Shown here piece after piece: positions 48,693-57,241 of a DNA stretch of 64,000 nt (position 1 is the stretch's first letter; each line of letters starts with the position of its first letter). Position numbers and translations under genes: made by a program. The notes below the pieces were generated by a model. That model did not search any database. It was not told the origin of the DNA and saw only the letters and a list, made by a program, of their open reading frames with translations. The stretch lies in the NCBI RefSeq assembly GCF_008247605.1, contig NZ_CP043420.1, positions 1,302,001 to 1,366,000 of the forward strand, given 5' to 3'. Source of the DNA: Kushneria phosphatilytica. GTDB taxonomy: Bacteria > Pseudomonadota > Gammaproteobacteria > Pseudomonadales > Halomonadaceae.

Positions 48693-50407
48693 GCCTGAGC
48701 CAACGACTCAATCCAATGGGCGCCCTGCAATTGCTGGGGCGTTCGCTGATGTTGCCGATTGCGGTACTGCCGATTGCCGGCTTGCTGCTGCGGCTGGGAC
48801 AGCCCGATCTGCTCGATATCAGCTTTATCGCTGAAGCTGGCAAGGCGATCTTCGACAACCTGGCGTTGATCTTTGCCATTGGTGTCGCGGTCGGGGTAGC
48901 TGATGACAATAATGGTGCTGCCGGATTGGCCGGTATGGTGGGATATCTGGTGATGACGGCGGTACTGGGCGCCATCGATCCGGACATCAACATGGGTGTA
49001 CTGGCCGGGATCATTTCGGGATGTATTGCCGGACTCTGGTACAACCGCTGCAAGAATATTCGACTGCCGGACTATCTTGCCTTCTTCGCCGGGCGACGCT
49101 TCATCCCTATTGTCACCGGTTTAACGGCGCTGGGGCTGGGCTGGATTTTCGGCTGGATCTGGCCACCCATTCAGCACGGTATCGATCAGCTCGGTCAGTG
49201 GATGATCGGTTCGGGGAGCATCGGACTGTTTGTCTATGGTCTGCTCAACCGGCTATTGATCGTTACCGGTCTTCATCATGTGCTCAACAGTCTGGTGTGG
49301 TTTGTCTTCGGTCATTACGAAGGTGCCACTGGTGATCTCAACCGTTTCTTTGCCGGCGATCCTGATGCTGGACGTTTCATGGCCGGTTTCTTTCCGGTGA
49401 TGATGTTTGGTCTGCCGGCTGCAGCACTGGCGATGTATCACGCGGCACGACGCGATCAGCGCGCACGGGTGGGCGGTATGCTGCTGTCACTGGCACTGAC
49501 CGCGTTTCTGACCGGGATCACCGAGCCGATCGAATTTACCTTCATGTTTCTGGCACCGGTACTGTATGCCATTCATGCGGTACTGACCGGGCTTTCGATG
49601 GTGATCATGGGGCTTTTGAACGTGAAGCTGGGTTTCACCTTCTCTGCCGGCGCTTTCGACTATGCCCTTTCCTATGGCCTTTCAACCAACGGCTGGATGC
49701 TGATTCCGGTCGGGGCGCTCTATGCATTGCTCTATTACATGATCTTCCGCTGGGCGATCATTCGCTTCGATCTCAAGACGCCGGGTCGTGAAGAAGAGGC
49801 CGCTGCGCAGAGCATAGCCGGTAGCGAAGCATCGGCTGGTGAGCGAGGTCCGGCATTCGTGACAGCACTTGGAGGGGCCAGTAACCTGGCGTCGGTCGGG
49901 GCCTGTACGACACGGCTGCGGCTGGTGCTGCATGACAGTAACCGAATCGATGAGCCGACGCTCAAGCAACTTGGTTCACGCGGGATCATGCGTCTTGGCG
50001 AAGGACATTTGCAGGTCGTGCTGGGACCGATTGCCGACGGGGTGGCCGATGAGATGCGCCAGGCACTGGCCAGAGCGGGCCATGAGCCTGATGCGCCAGC
50101 AGTACAGCAGCCCGGTGATCCCGGGGAGCAGGCAGGGCAGCAGGCTGACCTGCCGCCACTGGATGACGAAACCCGCGAGCGCTGGATGACCGCTCTTGGC
50201 GGACAACAGAACCTGCGTAGTGTGGTGGCGGTGGCGCTGACTCGGCTGAGGCTGGAGGTGACTGACGATCAACACCTCGACCATGATGCGCTTGCCACGC
50301 TCGGTGTCAGAGGAGAGCAGGTACTGGGAAGCGGCAGACTACATCTGATCGTGGGAGATCAGGCCGCACGACTGGCTGCGGGGCTTGCCCGGCAAGCAAA
50401 GGCCTGA
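48689..50407 (+). CDS. nagE: PTS N-acetylglucosamine transporter EIIC with two EIIB domains
   Basis: The 572-residue membrane protein has a glucose-superfamily EIIC domain (about 1-365) with MLPIAVLPIAGLLLRLGQ, TGLHHVLNSLVWFVFGHYEG and TGITEPIEFTFMFLAP, matching NagE. Two EIIB domains follow. The first (about 388-462) has phospho-Cys406 in GACTTRLRL; the second (about 497-570) has Ala516 at that place (VAVALTRLRL) and therefore cannot carry phosphate. It imports GlcNAc as the 6-phosphate, taking phosphate from the fusion protein encoded just upstream. The degenerate second EIIB could be structural or regulatory. Confidence 0.92.
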   Translation: MSLSQRLNPMGALQLLGRSLMLPIAVLPIAGLLLRLGQPDLLDISFIAEAGKAIFDNLALIFAIGVAVGVADDNNGAAGLAGMVGYLVMTAVLGAIDPDINMGVLAGIISGCIAGLWYNRCKNIRLPDYLAFFAGRRFIPIVTGLTALGLGWIFGWIWPPIQHGIDQLGQWMIGSGSIGLFVYGLLNRLLIVTGLHHVLNSLVWFVFGHYEGATGDLNRFFAGDPDAGRFMAGFFPVMMFGLPAAALAMYHAARRDQRARVGGMLLSLALTAFLTGITEPIEFTFMFLAPVLYAIHAVLTGLSMVIMGLLNVKLGFTFSAGAFDYALSYGLSTNGWMLIPVGALYALLYYMIFRWAIIRFDLKTPGREEEAAAQSIAGSEASAGERGPAFVTALGGASNLASVGACTTRLRLVLHDSNRIDEPTLKQLGSRGIMRLGEGHLQVVLGPIADGVADEMRQALARAGHEPDAPAVQQPGDPGEQAGQQADLPPLDDETRERWMTALGGQQNLRSVVAVALTRLRLEVTDDQHLDHDALATLGVRGEQVLGSGRLHLIVGDQAARLAAGLARQAKA

Positions 50408-50571
50408 GCCTATGACATTGCGGCCGGTATCATGAGATATCGGCCGCATGTATGGAATCGAAAAAGACGATGATGATCGCGGCTCCCTTGACTTCTGTTT
50501 TGGCAAAGGCGCTGTTTTCATGCATGCGCTAGGCCACCATGCCCCCGAATAACGACCATCGAGAGTGTCAA

Positions 50572-51462
50572 ATGAGTTCAGATCGAATTGCCATCGGTGT
50601 CGATGGGGGCGGTAGCAGTACCCGGGTGCGCCTTGCCTGGAGGGCCCATGTTATTGAACGATGCGGGCCACCCTCGGGACTGGCGCTGGGCATCGAGCGG
50701 GCCTGGCGAAACATCCTGACCACGGTAGAGGCCGCGCTCGACGAGTTGGGCGAGTCCTTCAATCCGGAGTGCTGTGTGATGGTGCTGGGTCTGGCGGGCG
50801 CCAATCAGTCACAGTGGCACAAGGCTTTTGTTGAGACAGCGCCACAGCTGGCAGCGTTGCGAGTGGAAAGCGATGCCTTTACCACCCTGATCGGGGCGCA
50901 TGGTGGCGAACCCGGTAGCATTGTCGCCCTCGGCACCGGCAGTGTGGGCGCGGCGCTCGATGTCGATGGGACGCGTCGTTTCGTGGGAGGTTACGGTTTT
51001 CCCTCGGGTGATGAGGCCAGTGGTGCCTGGCTGGGATTGCGGGCAATACGTCATCTGCAGCACGTTCTCGATGGGCGCGCTCGGCCGGATATATTCTCTC
51101 AGGCGCTGCAGGCAGCCGTCAGTGGCGATCATTCAAGCGATTCCATCGATACGCCCACTGCGCTCACCCACTGGCTGAGTGTCGCTGATCAGACCCGTTA
51201 TGCGGCACTGGCGCCGTTGGTGCTGAGTCATGCTGATCATCCGGTGGCAGCCATACTGCTTGAACAGGCCGGCGCCGATATTGCGCTGATGCTGCAAGCG
51301 CTCGACCCGCATGATCGATTGCCGGCGGCTCTCTGTGGCGGCCTGGCTGAGGCGCTACTGCCCTGGCTGCCCGAAACACTGCATCAGCGTTTGCGTGAAC
51401 CGCGTGAAACCTCGGTGGCCGGTGCATTACGACTGGCGCGCGAGCTGCTGTCAGCGCAATGA
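50572..51462 (+). CDS. BadF/BadG-type amino-sugar kinase (N-acetylglucosamine or glucosamine kinase)
   Basis: The 296-residue ASKHA-fold protein has the phosphate 1 loop AIGVDGGGSSTRVRLA, GLAGANQSQW, the phosphate 2 loop SIVALGTGSVGAAL and GYGFPSGDEASGAWLG. The BadF/BadG/BcrA family includes GlcNAc kinases and the glucosamine kinase GspK of chitin-using bacteria. In this operon it would phosphorylate amino sugars that enter without PTS phosphorylation. The ATG at 50572 follows GAGAG. It comes 164 bases after nagE, within the same direction of transcription. Confidence 0.82.
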   Translation: MSSDRIAIGVDGGGSSTRVRLAWRAHVIERCGPPSGLALGIERAWRNILTTVEAALDELGESFNPECCVMVLGLAGANQSQWHKAFVETAPQLAALRVESDAFTTLIGAHGGEPGSIVALGTGSVGAALDVDGTRRFVGGYGFPSGDEASGAWLGLRAIRHLQHVLDGRARPDIFSQALQAAVSGDHSSDSIDTPTALTHWLSVADQTRYAALAPLVLSHADHPVAAILLEQAGADIALMLQALDPHDRLPAALCGGLAEALLPWLPETLHQRLREPRETSVAGALRLARELLSAQ

Positions 51463-51532
51463 GGGTGGCACGACGCAACCCGCTGAGGCATGCTGCTCCA
51501 TTCTTCTGTTTTCTCTCTCCGGAGCACCCGGC

Positions 51533-52333
51533 ATGTCGGCCAGTCTGATTGTCAGCGACCTCGACCATACTCTGCTTAATGCTGAACATGGCCTCGATGC
51601 GATCACCATCGAGACCTTTCAGGCACTGGCTGCACGTGGGCACCACCTGGCGATCGCCTCGGGTCGTCACTTTCGTGATATTGCTGCGGTCAGACAGCTG
51701 CTGGGGGTATCGGGACATATCATTTCGACCAATGGGGCGCATCTGCACGCGCCCGATGACAGTCTGATCTTCGAAACGCTCGTACCGAATGACGTCGTGT
51801 CGGAGCTGATGTCGCTCGATGTTCCCGGCTCGGTGCGCATCAATCTCTATACCGGTGATCGATGGTTGATCGATGCGCCTGCACCGTCACTACTGGCGTT
51901 TCATGCCAGTACCGGTTTTACCTATGAAGTGACCGATGTGCGCACCTACCAGGGAGGAGATGTCGGCAAGGTATTGTTCATCGGTGATCCCGAGTTGCTG
52001 GCAGCGCTGGAAACTGAAATTCAGGCCCGGCTGGGTGAACGTGTTCATGTCACCTATTCGCTGCCCAATTCACTTGAGGTCATGCATTACGATGCTTCCA
52101 AAGGCCGTATGCTGCGCCGTCTGATGACCCGTCTGGAGGTGCCGCCCGAGCGTACGCTTGCCTTTGGTGACAATCTCAACGATATCGACATGCTACAGAC
52201 TGCGGGGTGTGCCTTTGCAGTAGCCAACGCCCATACCCGACTGACGCTGGCGGCGCCTCATGCCGAAATCATTGGCAGTAACGTGGAGGCCGGCGTGGCA
52301 TGGAAGCTACGCGAGTGGTTTGCACTCGATTGA
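51533..52333 (+). CDS. Cof-type HAD-IIB phosphatase
   Basis: The 266-residue protein has the HAD motifs in order: SDLDHTLLN (motif I, two Asp), ASGRHFRDIA (motif II), a Lys in DASKGRMLRRL (motif III) and FGDNLNDIDMLQTAG (motif IV). The large IIB cap lies between motifs II and III. Such proteins are sugar-phosphate or pyridoxal phosphatases; the substrate is unknown. CGGAG precedes the ATG at 51533. It is 70 bases after the sugar kinase and may be the last gene of the nag operon. It is convergent with ycjF with a 6-base gap. Confidence 0.85.
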   Translation: MSASLIVSDLDHTLLNAEHGLDAITIETFQALAARGHHLAIASGRHFRDIAAVRQLLGVSGHIISTNGAHLHAPDDSLIFETLVPNDVVSELMSLDVPGSVRINLYTGDRWLIDAPAPSLLAFHASTGFTYEVTDVRTYQGGDVGKVLFIGDPELLAALETEIQARLGERVHVTYSLPNSLEVMHYDASKGRMLRRLMTRLEVPPERTLAFGDNLNDIDMLQTAGCAFAVANAHTRLTLAAPHAEIIGSNVEAGVAWKLREWFALD

Positions 52334-52339
52334 GCCTCA

Positions 52340-53398
52340 TCACTGCTTCTGGCCGTTATTATCGACGCGTTTCATCTGCTGCCAGAGCTGACGACGCAGG
52401 TCGCTGATGCGTGGTGCTTCGTCTTGTTCGAACGGCATGGGGCGCAACATGCGCATGGCTCGCAGCCCCAGTCGAGCGGTCAACAGTCCGCTGGAGAGAC
52501 CCTGTCCGGCGCGAGTGGAAAGTCGTTCGGCCAGGTTCATCGACAGCAGGTCCATGCTGGCCTCGCTGGCGATCTCGCTGGCACCGGCAAAGGCCATGTT
52601 GGCCAGTACCGAGCGAAACAGAGCGAGACGGCTGGAATAGCCGAGTTCCAGTCCGTACAGCGCGGCGAGCCGATCCACCAGACGCAGGTTGCGCCAGGCC
52701 ATCAGCGCCATGTCGACCAGGGTCAGTGGGCTGATGGCCACCATGACAGCTGTTTCCCCGGACATTCGAGTGATCAGCGCGCGGGCACGGGCATCCCGGG
52801 GCGCCAATACATGGTGGGCAAACAGTAGACGGGTTTCGCGGTCATCATGATGCGCCTGGCGGGCCTTGATGAAGGACTGCCAGTGCGGGTCGTCCTGATC
52901 CAGGCCCATTTGAGCGCGCAATTTTTCACAGAGTTCGAGGGCATGCCCCCGTTCTGACTGATCGTCCTCGACAGCTTCACGCAGACGCACATGGCGTCGC
53001 AGTCGACGCAGGCGCAGCAGCTCCCGCCCCAGCGCCATGCCAGCCATCCCTACCGCGGCAAAGCCGATCACACTCCATGCCCCCGAGAGCAGGTCATTCC
53101 CCAACCAGGCCTGGCGAATGCCTTCCACAGCCTGAACGGCACCCAGTGTCAGGCTACCGCCCAGTAGCCCCAGTAGCCCCCAACGCCGTTTACGAGGATG
53201 TGCCAGGGCGCGATCCAGTGCACTTTCGGGTGGTGTGGTCACATCGTTCTGATTCAACGGGTGTGAGCTGCTCTCCACTGGAAAGTGATATCCGGGTGCC
53301 GGATCGAACCGGGTAAAGGTCGATGAGCCCTCATGCGATTGGGCAGGATGTTCTTCCGAAGAGGCATCAAACTGCTGGCCGGGGCGTGGATCGTTCAT
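52340..53398 (-). CDS. ycjF: YcjF family inner membrane protein (TIGR01620/DUF697)
   Basis: The 352-residue protein has a polar N-terminal region (about 1-70), two adjacent membrane helices (about 72-120: GLLGLLGGSLTLGAVQAVEG, WSVIGFAAVGMAGMALG) and a DUF697 domain (about 200-330). YcjF is always paired with YcjX; both are stress or phage-shock associated in enterobacteria. Its exact function is not known. Its ATG overlaps the ycjX stop by four bases (ATGA). Confidence 0.88.
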   Translation of the reverse strand: MNDPRPGQQFDASSEEHPAQSHEGSSTFTRFDPAPGYHFPVESSSHPLNQNDVTTPPESALDRALAHPRKRRWGLLGLLGGSLTLGAVQAVEGIRQAWLGNDLLSGAWSVIGFAAVGMAGMALGRELLRLRRLRRHVRLREAVEDDQSERGHALELCEKLRAQMGLDQDDPHWQSFIKARQAHHDDRETRLLFAHHVLAPRDARARALITRMSGETAVMVAISPLTLVDMALMAWRNLRLVDRLAALYGLELGYSSRLALFRSVLANMAFAGASEIASEASMDLLSMNLAERLSTRAGQGLSSGLLTARLGLRAMRMLRPMPFEQDEAPRISDLRRQLWQQMKRVDNNGQKQ

Positions 53399-54795
53399 TG
53401 CAGACGGTCTCCCAGTAACCAGTCGAGTACGGCATCAAGACGAATGTGTGGCAGGGCGCCGTTATCGGGCAGTGGCTGGGGGCGGAAAGCGTGAAAAGTG
53501 AAGCCCTGTCGTCGCCAGAAATCGGCATCCGGTAGTTTGGCCGGCACTTCGCCGGGAAACATCAGCACGGTGTCGCCGGACTGGGTGGTACCGCGCAACG
53601 CCGGCTGGCGCTGCCCTTCATGGTTGACTTCCCGTGCCTCGGTGGCGCGTACCGAAGCAATCGAGAAGGGGTGTACCGGAATATCGAGATAGCGCAGATC
53701 GCGAATCGGTTCTGCCAGCAGGGCTTCGATCAGCGAGAGCAATGCCGGATGCTGCTCGGGGGTGACATGATCGGCCTTGGTGGCGGCCAGTGCCAGTCGG
53801 TCGATACGCGGATTGAACAGCCGGTTGAGCAGGCTGCGCCGTCCATAATCGAAACTTTGCATCAGGGTAGCCAGGGCCTGACGCAAATCGTCGAATACAT
53901 CGGGACCGGCGTTGAGCGCCGACAGCACATCGACCAGTACGATCTGGCGGTCGAAGCGGCGGAAATGATCACGGTAGAAAGGTCGTACCACGGTACGCTT
54001 GTAGTGTTCGAAGCGTTGCGCCAGCGTCTGGTAGATGCTGTCAGCGGGTAACCGAGCGAATTGAGCGGCATTTTCGCTGGTGATGCCGGGCAGCGGAAAG
54101 AACTGCAGTACCGGTGCGCCGGCGAGTTCGCCGGGCAATAGAAAGCGTCCGGGCTGAATGTAAGTGTAGCCACCGCTGTTACGAGCGTCGTGGAGGGCCT
54201 GACTGTAATGCCCGGCCAGCTCGGCCAGTTGCTGTTCATCGGCCGTCGCGGCAGGATCCAGCTTGGCTACCGCATTCAGAAATGTGCTGCTGTACTGGCG
54301 GCGGCGCTCGGTCATCAGTCGCTCCATGCGTGCGCACCACTCAGGGTAGCTTTGCTCGAGCAGTGGCAAATCGAGTAGCCATTCGCCGGGGTAGTCGATC
54401 AGGTCCAGCGTCAGGGTACGTTGCTCACCCAGGAAGTAACGGGTGCCGGAGCGGCTGCGATAACGTATGGACAGGCGTAGCTCGCTGATGCCTCGGGTCG
54501 GTGCCGGCCACTGCGGCGGGGTGCTGCTCAGCGCCGCAAGTGCTTCATCGTAGGGGAAGCGCGGGATGGACAGATCAGGCTGATTGATTCGCCTGGCGCC
54601 CAGCAATCTCCCCTCACGAGCGCAGGGCAGCAATTGTAGCTGTGCCTCCATCCCGGCATGACGCAACTGATTGACCAGTGAGGTAAGAAAGGCTGTTTTG
54701 CCAGACTGTGACAGGCCGGTGACGGCCAGGCGCAGTTGTCGGTCCAGTCCGCGTTCCAGCCAATCGTTGAGCTCGCGGGGTAATGTTAGTGCCAT
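53395..54795 (-). CDS. ycjX: YcjX family P-loop ATPase/GTPase (DUF463)
   Basis: The 466-residue protein has a P-loop in AVTGLSQSGKTAFLTSLVNQ (about residues 24-34) and the DUF463 segments LTLDLIDYPGEWLLDLPLL (switch region) and QIVLVDVLSALNAGPDVFDD. YcjX-type proteins are Ras-like GTPases of uncertain role. I chose ATG 54795 because conserved sequence (LPRELNDWLERGLDRQLRLA) begins there; an upstream start adds 14 unconserved residues. It forms an operon with ycjF. Confidence 0.9.
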   Translation of the reverse strand: MALTLPRELNDWLERGLDRQLRLAVTGLSQSGKTAFLTSLVNQLRHAGMEAQLQLLPCAREGRLLGARRINQPDLSIPRFPYDEALAALSSTPPQWPAPTRGISELRLSIRYRSRSGTRYFLGEQRTLTLDLIDYPGEWLLDLPLLEQSYPEWCARMERLMTERRRQYSSTFLNAVAKLDPAATADEQQLAELAGHYSQALHDARNSGGYTYIQPGRFLLPGELAGAPVLQFFPLPGITSENAAQFARLPADSIYQTLAQRFEHYKRTVVRPFYRDHFRRFDRQIVLVDVLSALNAGPDVFDDLRQALATLMQSFDYGRRSLLNRLFNPRIDRLALAATKADHVTPEQHPALLSLIEALLAEPIRDLRYLDIPVHPFSIASVRATEAREVNHEGQRQPALRGTTQSGDTVLMFPGEVPAKLPDADFWRRQGFTFHAFRPQPLPDNGALPHIRLDAVLDWLLGDRLQ

Positions 54796-55014
54796 GCGGT
54801 CATGTATCCGTCCGTTCGCCCATGAAGCGCTGCGCATAGCACATCGCCATGCGGCGAGAATAGCATGTTGGTGTGGATGGATAGAGGGGAGGGCTGTGGT
54901 GTAAATCGGACGAAGTGACCATCAGGTGGGCATTTCGGCGTATTATTGCCTATCCTGGTAGAGGCATAAAGCGTGCCAACGGCATGCGATAAATCGTACC
55001 AATGGAGGTTTGCA

Positions 55015-55260
55015 ATGGGTTTCATTCTGGCCCTGATCATCGGTGGCATCGCTGGCTGGATTGCTGGCAAGGTCATGCGCGGCGGCGGCTTCGGCATTCT
55101 TGGCAATATCGTGGTCGGTGTAGTGGGGGCCGTCATCGGTCGAATCATTTTTGCCCTGCTGGGTCTCGGCGCCCATAACATCATTGGTTCACTGGTAGTC
55201 GCCGTTATCGGGGCAATCGTATTGCTCTGGATTGTATCGATGATCAAGCGCAAAACCTGA
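55015..55260 (+). CDS. GlsB/YeaQ/YmgE family small membrane protein
   Basis: The 81-residue protein consists of three hydrophobic glycine-rich helices (MGFILALIIGGIAGWIAGKV, GGGFGILGNIVVGVVGAVIG, NIIGSLVVAVIGAIVLLWIV). This is the transglycosylase-associated/GlsB-YeaQ family, usually stress-induced, with an unclear function. GGAGG lies 6 bases before ATG 55015. It is followed by a 13-bp hairpin and is monocistronic. Confidence 0.88.
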   Translation: MGFILALIIGGIAGWIAGKVMRGGGFGILGNIVVGVVGAVIGRIIFALLGLGAHNIIGSLVVAVIGAIVLLWIVSMIKRKT

Positions 55261-55281
55261 GCTGTCGCTTGCAGTCGATGT

Positions 55282-55309
55282 ATAACGCCCGGTCCTGACC
55301 GGGCGTTAT
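55282..55309 (+). terminator. Perfect 13-bp hairpin after the YeaQ-like gene
   Basis: ATAACGCCCGGTC (55282-55294) and GACCGGGCGTTAT (55297-55309) are perfect 13-bp arms around CT, giving a strong stem with a small loop, 21 bases after the stop. The T-run is missing on this strand, but ATAAC at its base suggests weak termination. Confidence 0.6.
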
Positions 55310-55395
55310 CGTATACAGCGCTGGTAATCATCAAGGATGCCCTGGATCTGCGCGAGCAATCAGGATGATTGTCTTTTGTGATTAAGGTTTTTGTT

Positions 55396-55418
55396 ATCGA
55401 TTGTGTAAATTAATCGAT
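55396..55418. promoter_or_regulatory. Inverted repeat upstream of katA
   Basis: ATCGATT (55396-55402) and AATCGAT (55412-55418) are perfect 7-bp arms separated by 9 AT-rich bases, ending 30 bases before the catalase ATG. This geometry fits a LysR-type site (T-N11-A) such as OxyR, but the OxyR ATAG-N7-CTAT pattern is not matched. The regulator is unknown. Confidence 0.4.
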
Positions 55419-55448
55419 CTTGAAAACCTGATCCAGGATTGCTCTCCC

Positions 55449-56960
55449 ATGTCCGATTCAATCTCTCGTTATACCACCGCCAATGGCGCACCAGTCCCAC
55501 ATGACGATATCAGCGTGACGGCTGGTGAGCGTGGACCGCTGACTTTCGACAACTGGCGCTTGTTCGAGAAACTTGCTCATTTCAATCGAGAACAGATTCC
55601 CGAGCGGGTAGTACATGCGCGTGGCAGCGCCGCCTTCGGTACTTTTCGGCTGACCCGTGATCTGAGTGACCTGACCATCGCCGACTTTCTTCGAGGTGTT
55701 GGCAGGGAGACGCCCGTCGTGGCGCGTTTTTCCACTGTCGCTGGCGGCCAGGACAGTGCTGATAATCTGCGCGATGTGCGTGGTTTTTCCCTCAAGTTCT
55801 ACACCGAAGAGGGGAACTGGGACATGGTGGGCAACAATACGCCCGTCTTTTTCATCCGCGAGCCGAGCAAGTTTCCTGACTTCATTCATACCCAGAAGAA
55901 GGATCCGCGCAGTAATCTGGTCAACTGGCAAAACCGTTGGGAGTTCTGGGCCAACCATCCGCAATCCTTCCACCAGGTGACCATCCTGCTCTCCGATCGC
56001 GGTATTCCTTATAGCTACCGACACATGAATGGCTACAGCTCGCATACCCTGAGTCTCTATAACGCTCAGGGGGAGCGGGCCTGGGTCAAGTGGCATTTCA
56101 AGACCAATCAGGGCATTCGCAACCTGACCGATGAGCAGGCCGAAACGGTGGGAACGGATCATCACCAGCGTGATCTTTTCAGATCGATCGAGCAGGGCGA
56201 TTTCCCGAGCTGGACGGTCAAGCTGCAAGTGATGACCGAAGAGCAGGCGCGCCACTATCACATCAACCCTTTCGATCTGACCAAGGTATGGCCGCATGCT
56301 GATTTTCCGCTGATGGAGATCGGTCAGCTGGAACTCAATCGCAATCCGGACAATTACTTCGCTCAGGTCGAGCAGCTGGCGTTCTCGCCGTCGAACTTCG
56401 TGCCTGGTATCAGCGGTTCCCCCGATCGTGTGCTGCAGTCACGGTTGTGGTCATATGCTGATGCGCATCGTTATCGTCTGACCGTCAATTATCAGCAGAT
56501 CGAAGTCAATCGACCGCGCTGTCCGGTCAGCAACTATCAGCGCGACGGTCTCATGGCGGCCGCGGCGCCGTTGGGAGAGGCTCGTGAGGGAGGTCAGTAT
56601 GCTTCGACCAATTTCTATCCCAATGATCGTGCCGTCGAGGGGGCACCGGTGCCGGATGCCATGGTGGCAGAACCGCCCATGCCACTGGAGCAGGACGCCT
56701 GGGTGGGATACCACGACAATCGTGACGAAGATAACTTCAGCCAGGCCGGCGAACTTTATCGTCTGTTCGATGAAAGCCAGCGTGAGCGTCTTGCTCGAGT
56801 ATTTGCCACCACGCTGCAGGATGTTACGGCCAGTGTGTGCCAGCGGGTCATTGCCCAGTGTTACGCCGCTGATAGCGATTACGGCCGTCGCGTGGAGCAA
56901 GCCTGGCGCACGGGCGCTGATGAGTCAGATGCTGCCGAGCAGACCCTGAACAATTTTTAA
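55449..56960 (+). CDS. katA: Monofunctional haem catalase, small-subunit (clade 3)
   Basis: The 503-residue enzyme dismutes hydrogen peroxide. His56 in PERVVHARGSAAFGTF is the distal catalytic residue; VARFSTVAGGQDSADNLRDV and GNNTPVFFIREPSKFPDFIH carry the distal Asn and Phe; the haem-ligand Tyr is in RLWSYADAHRYRL at about residue 340. Length and lack of a C-terminal flavodoxin domain place it in clade 3. The NADPH pocket appears complete. A 281-base gap with a terminator separates it from katE. Confidence 0.95.
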   Translation: MSDSISRYTTANGAPVPHDDISVTAGERGPLTFDNWRLFEKLAHFNREQIPERVVHARGSAAFGTFRLTRDLSDLTIADFLRGVGRETPVVARFSTVAGGQDSADNLRDVRGFSLKFYTEEGNWDMVGNNTPVFFIREPSKFPDFIHTQKKDPRSNLVNWQNRWEFWANHPQSFHQVTILLSDRGIPYSYRHMNGYSSHTLSLYNAQGERAWVKWHFKTNQGIRNLTDEQAETVGTDHHQRDLFRSIEQGDFPSWTVKLQVMTEEQARHYHINPFDLTKVWPHADFPLMEIGQLELNRNPDNYFAQVEQLAFSPSNFVPGISGSPDRVLQSRLWSYADAHRYRLTVNYQQIEVNRPRCPVSNYQRDGLMAAAAPLGEAREGGQYASTNFYPNDRAVEGAPVPDAMVAEPPMPLEQDAWVGYHDNRDEDNFSQAGELYRLFDESQRERLARVFATTLQDVTASVCQRVIAQCYAADSDYGRRVEQAWRTGADESDAAEQTLNNF

Positions 56961-57033
56961 TGTCGATGCTGGTTGGCTTCGGGCAGGGCCATGATCGGCT
57001 GTGTAGACGTCTCCCGAACTGACTCTGTTCCTG

Positions 57034-57067
57034 AAAAGCTCCGGCGATGGCCGGGGCTTTTCTTTTT
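57034..57067 (+). terminator. Intrinsic terminator of katA
   Basis: AAAAGCTCCGGC (57034-57045) and GCCGGGGCTTTT (57050-57061) pair over 12 positions with one G-U around GATG, followed by CTTTTT. It lies about 75 bases after the katA stop. Confidence 0.85.
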
Positions 57068-57241
57068 GGCAGAACGCCGGGTTTGTTCCTACGATGAAAT
57101 GCGCGAAGCGATGGCAGGAAAATCCGCATTCGCCCGTGACAAGAGCAACAGAAAACTGCTTCGTTCAGGGACATCGAACACGACTAATGGACAGTCGCTC
57201 GGGTTGCCAGGCAACCGTGACGTTCAACGAGGAGAGGCTTC

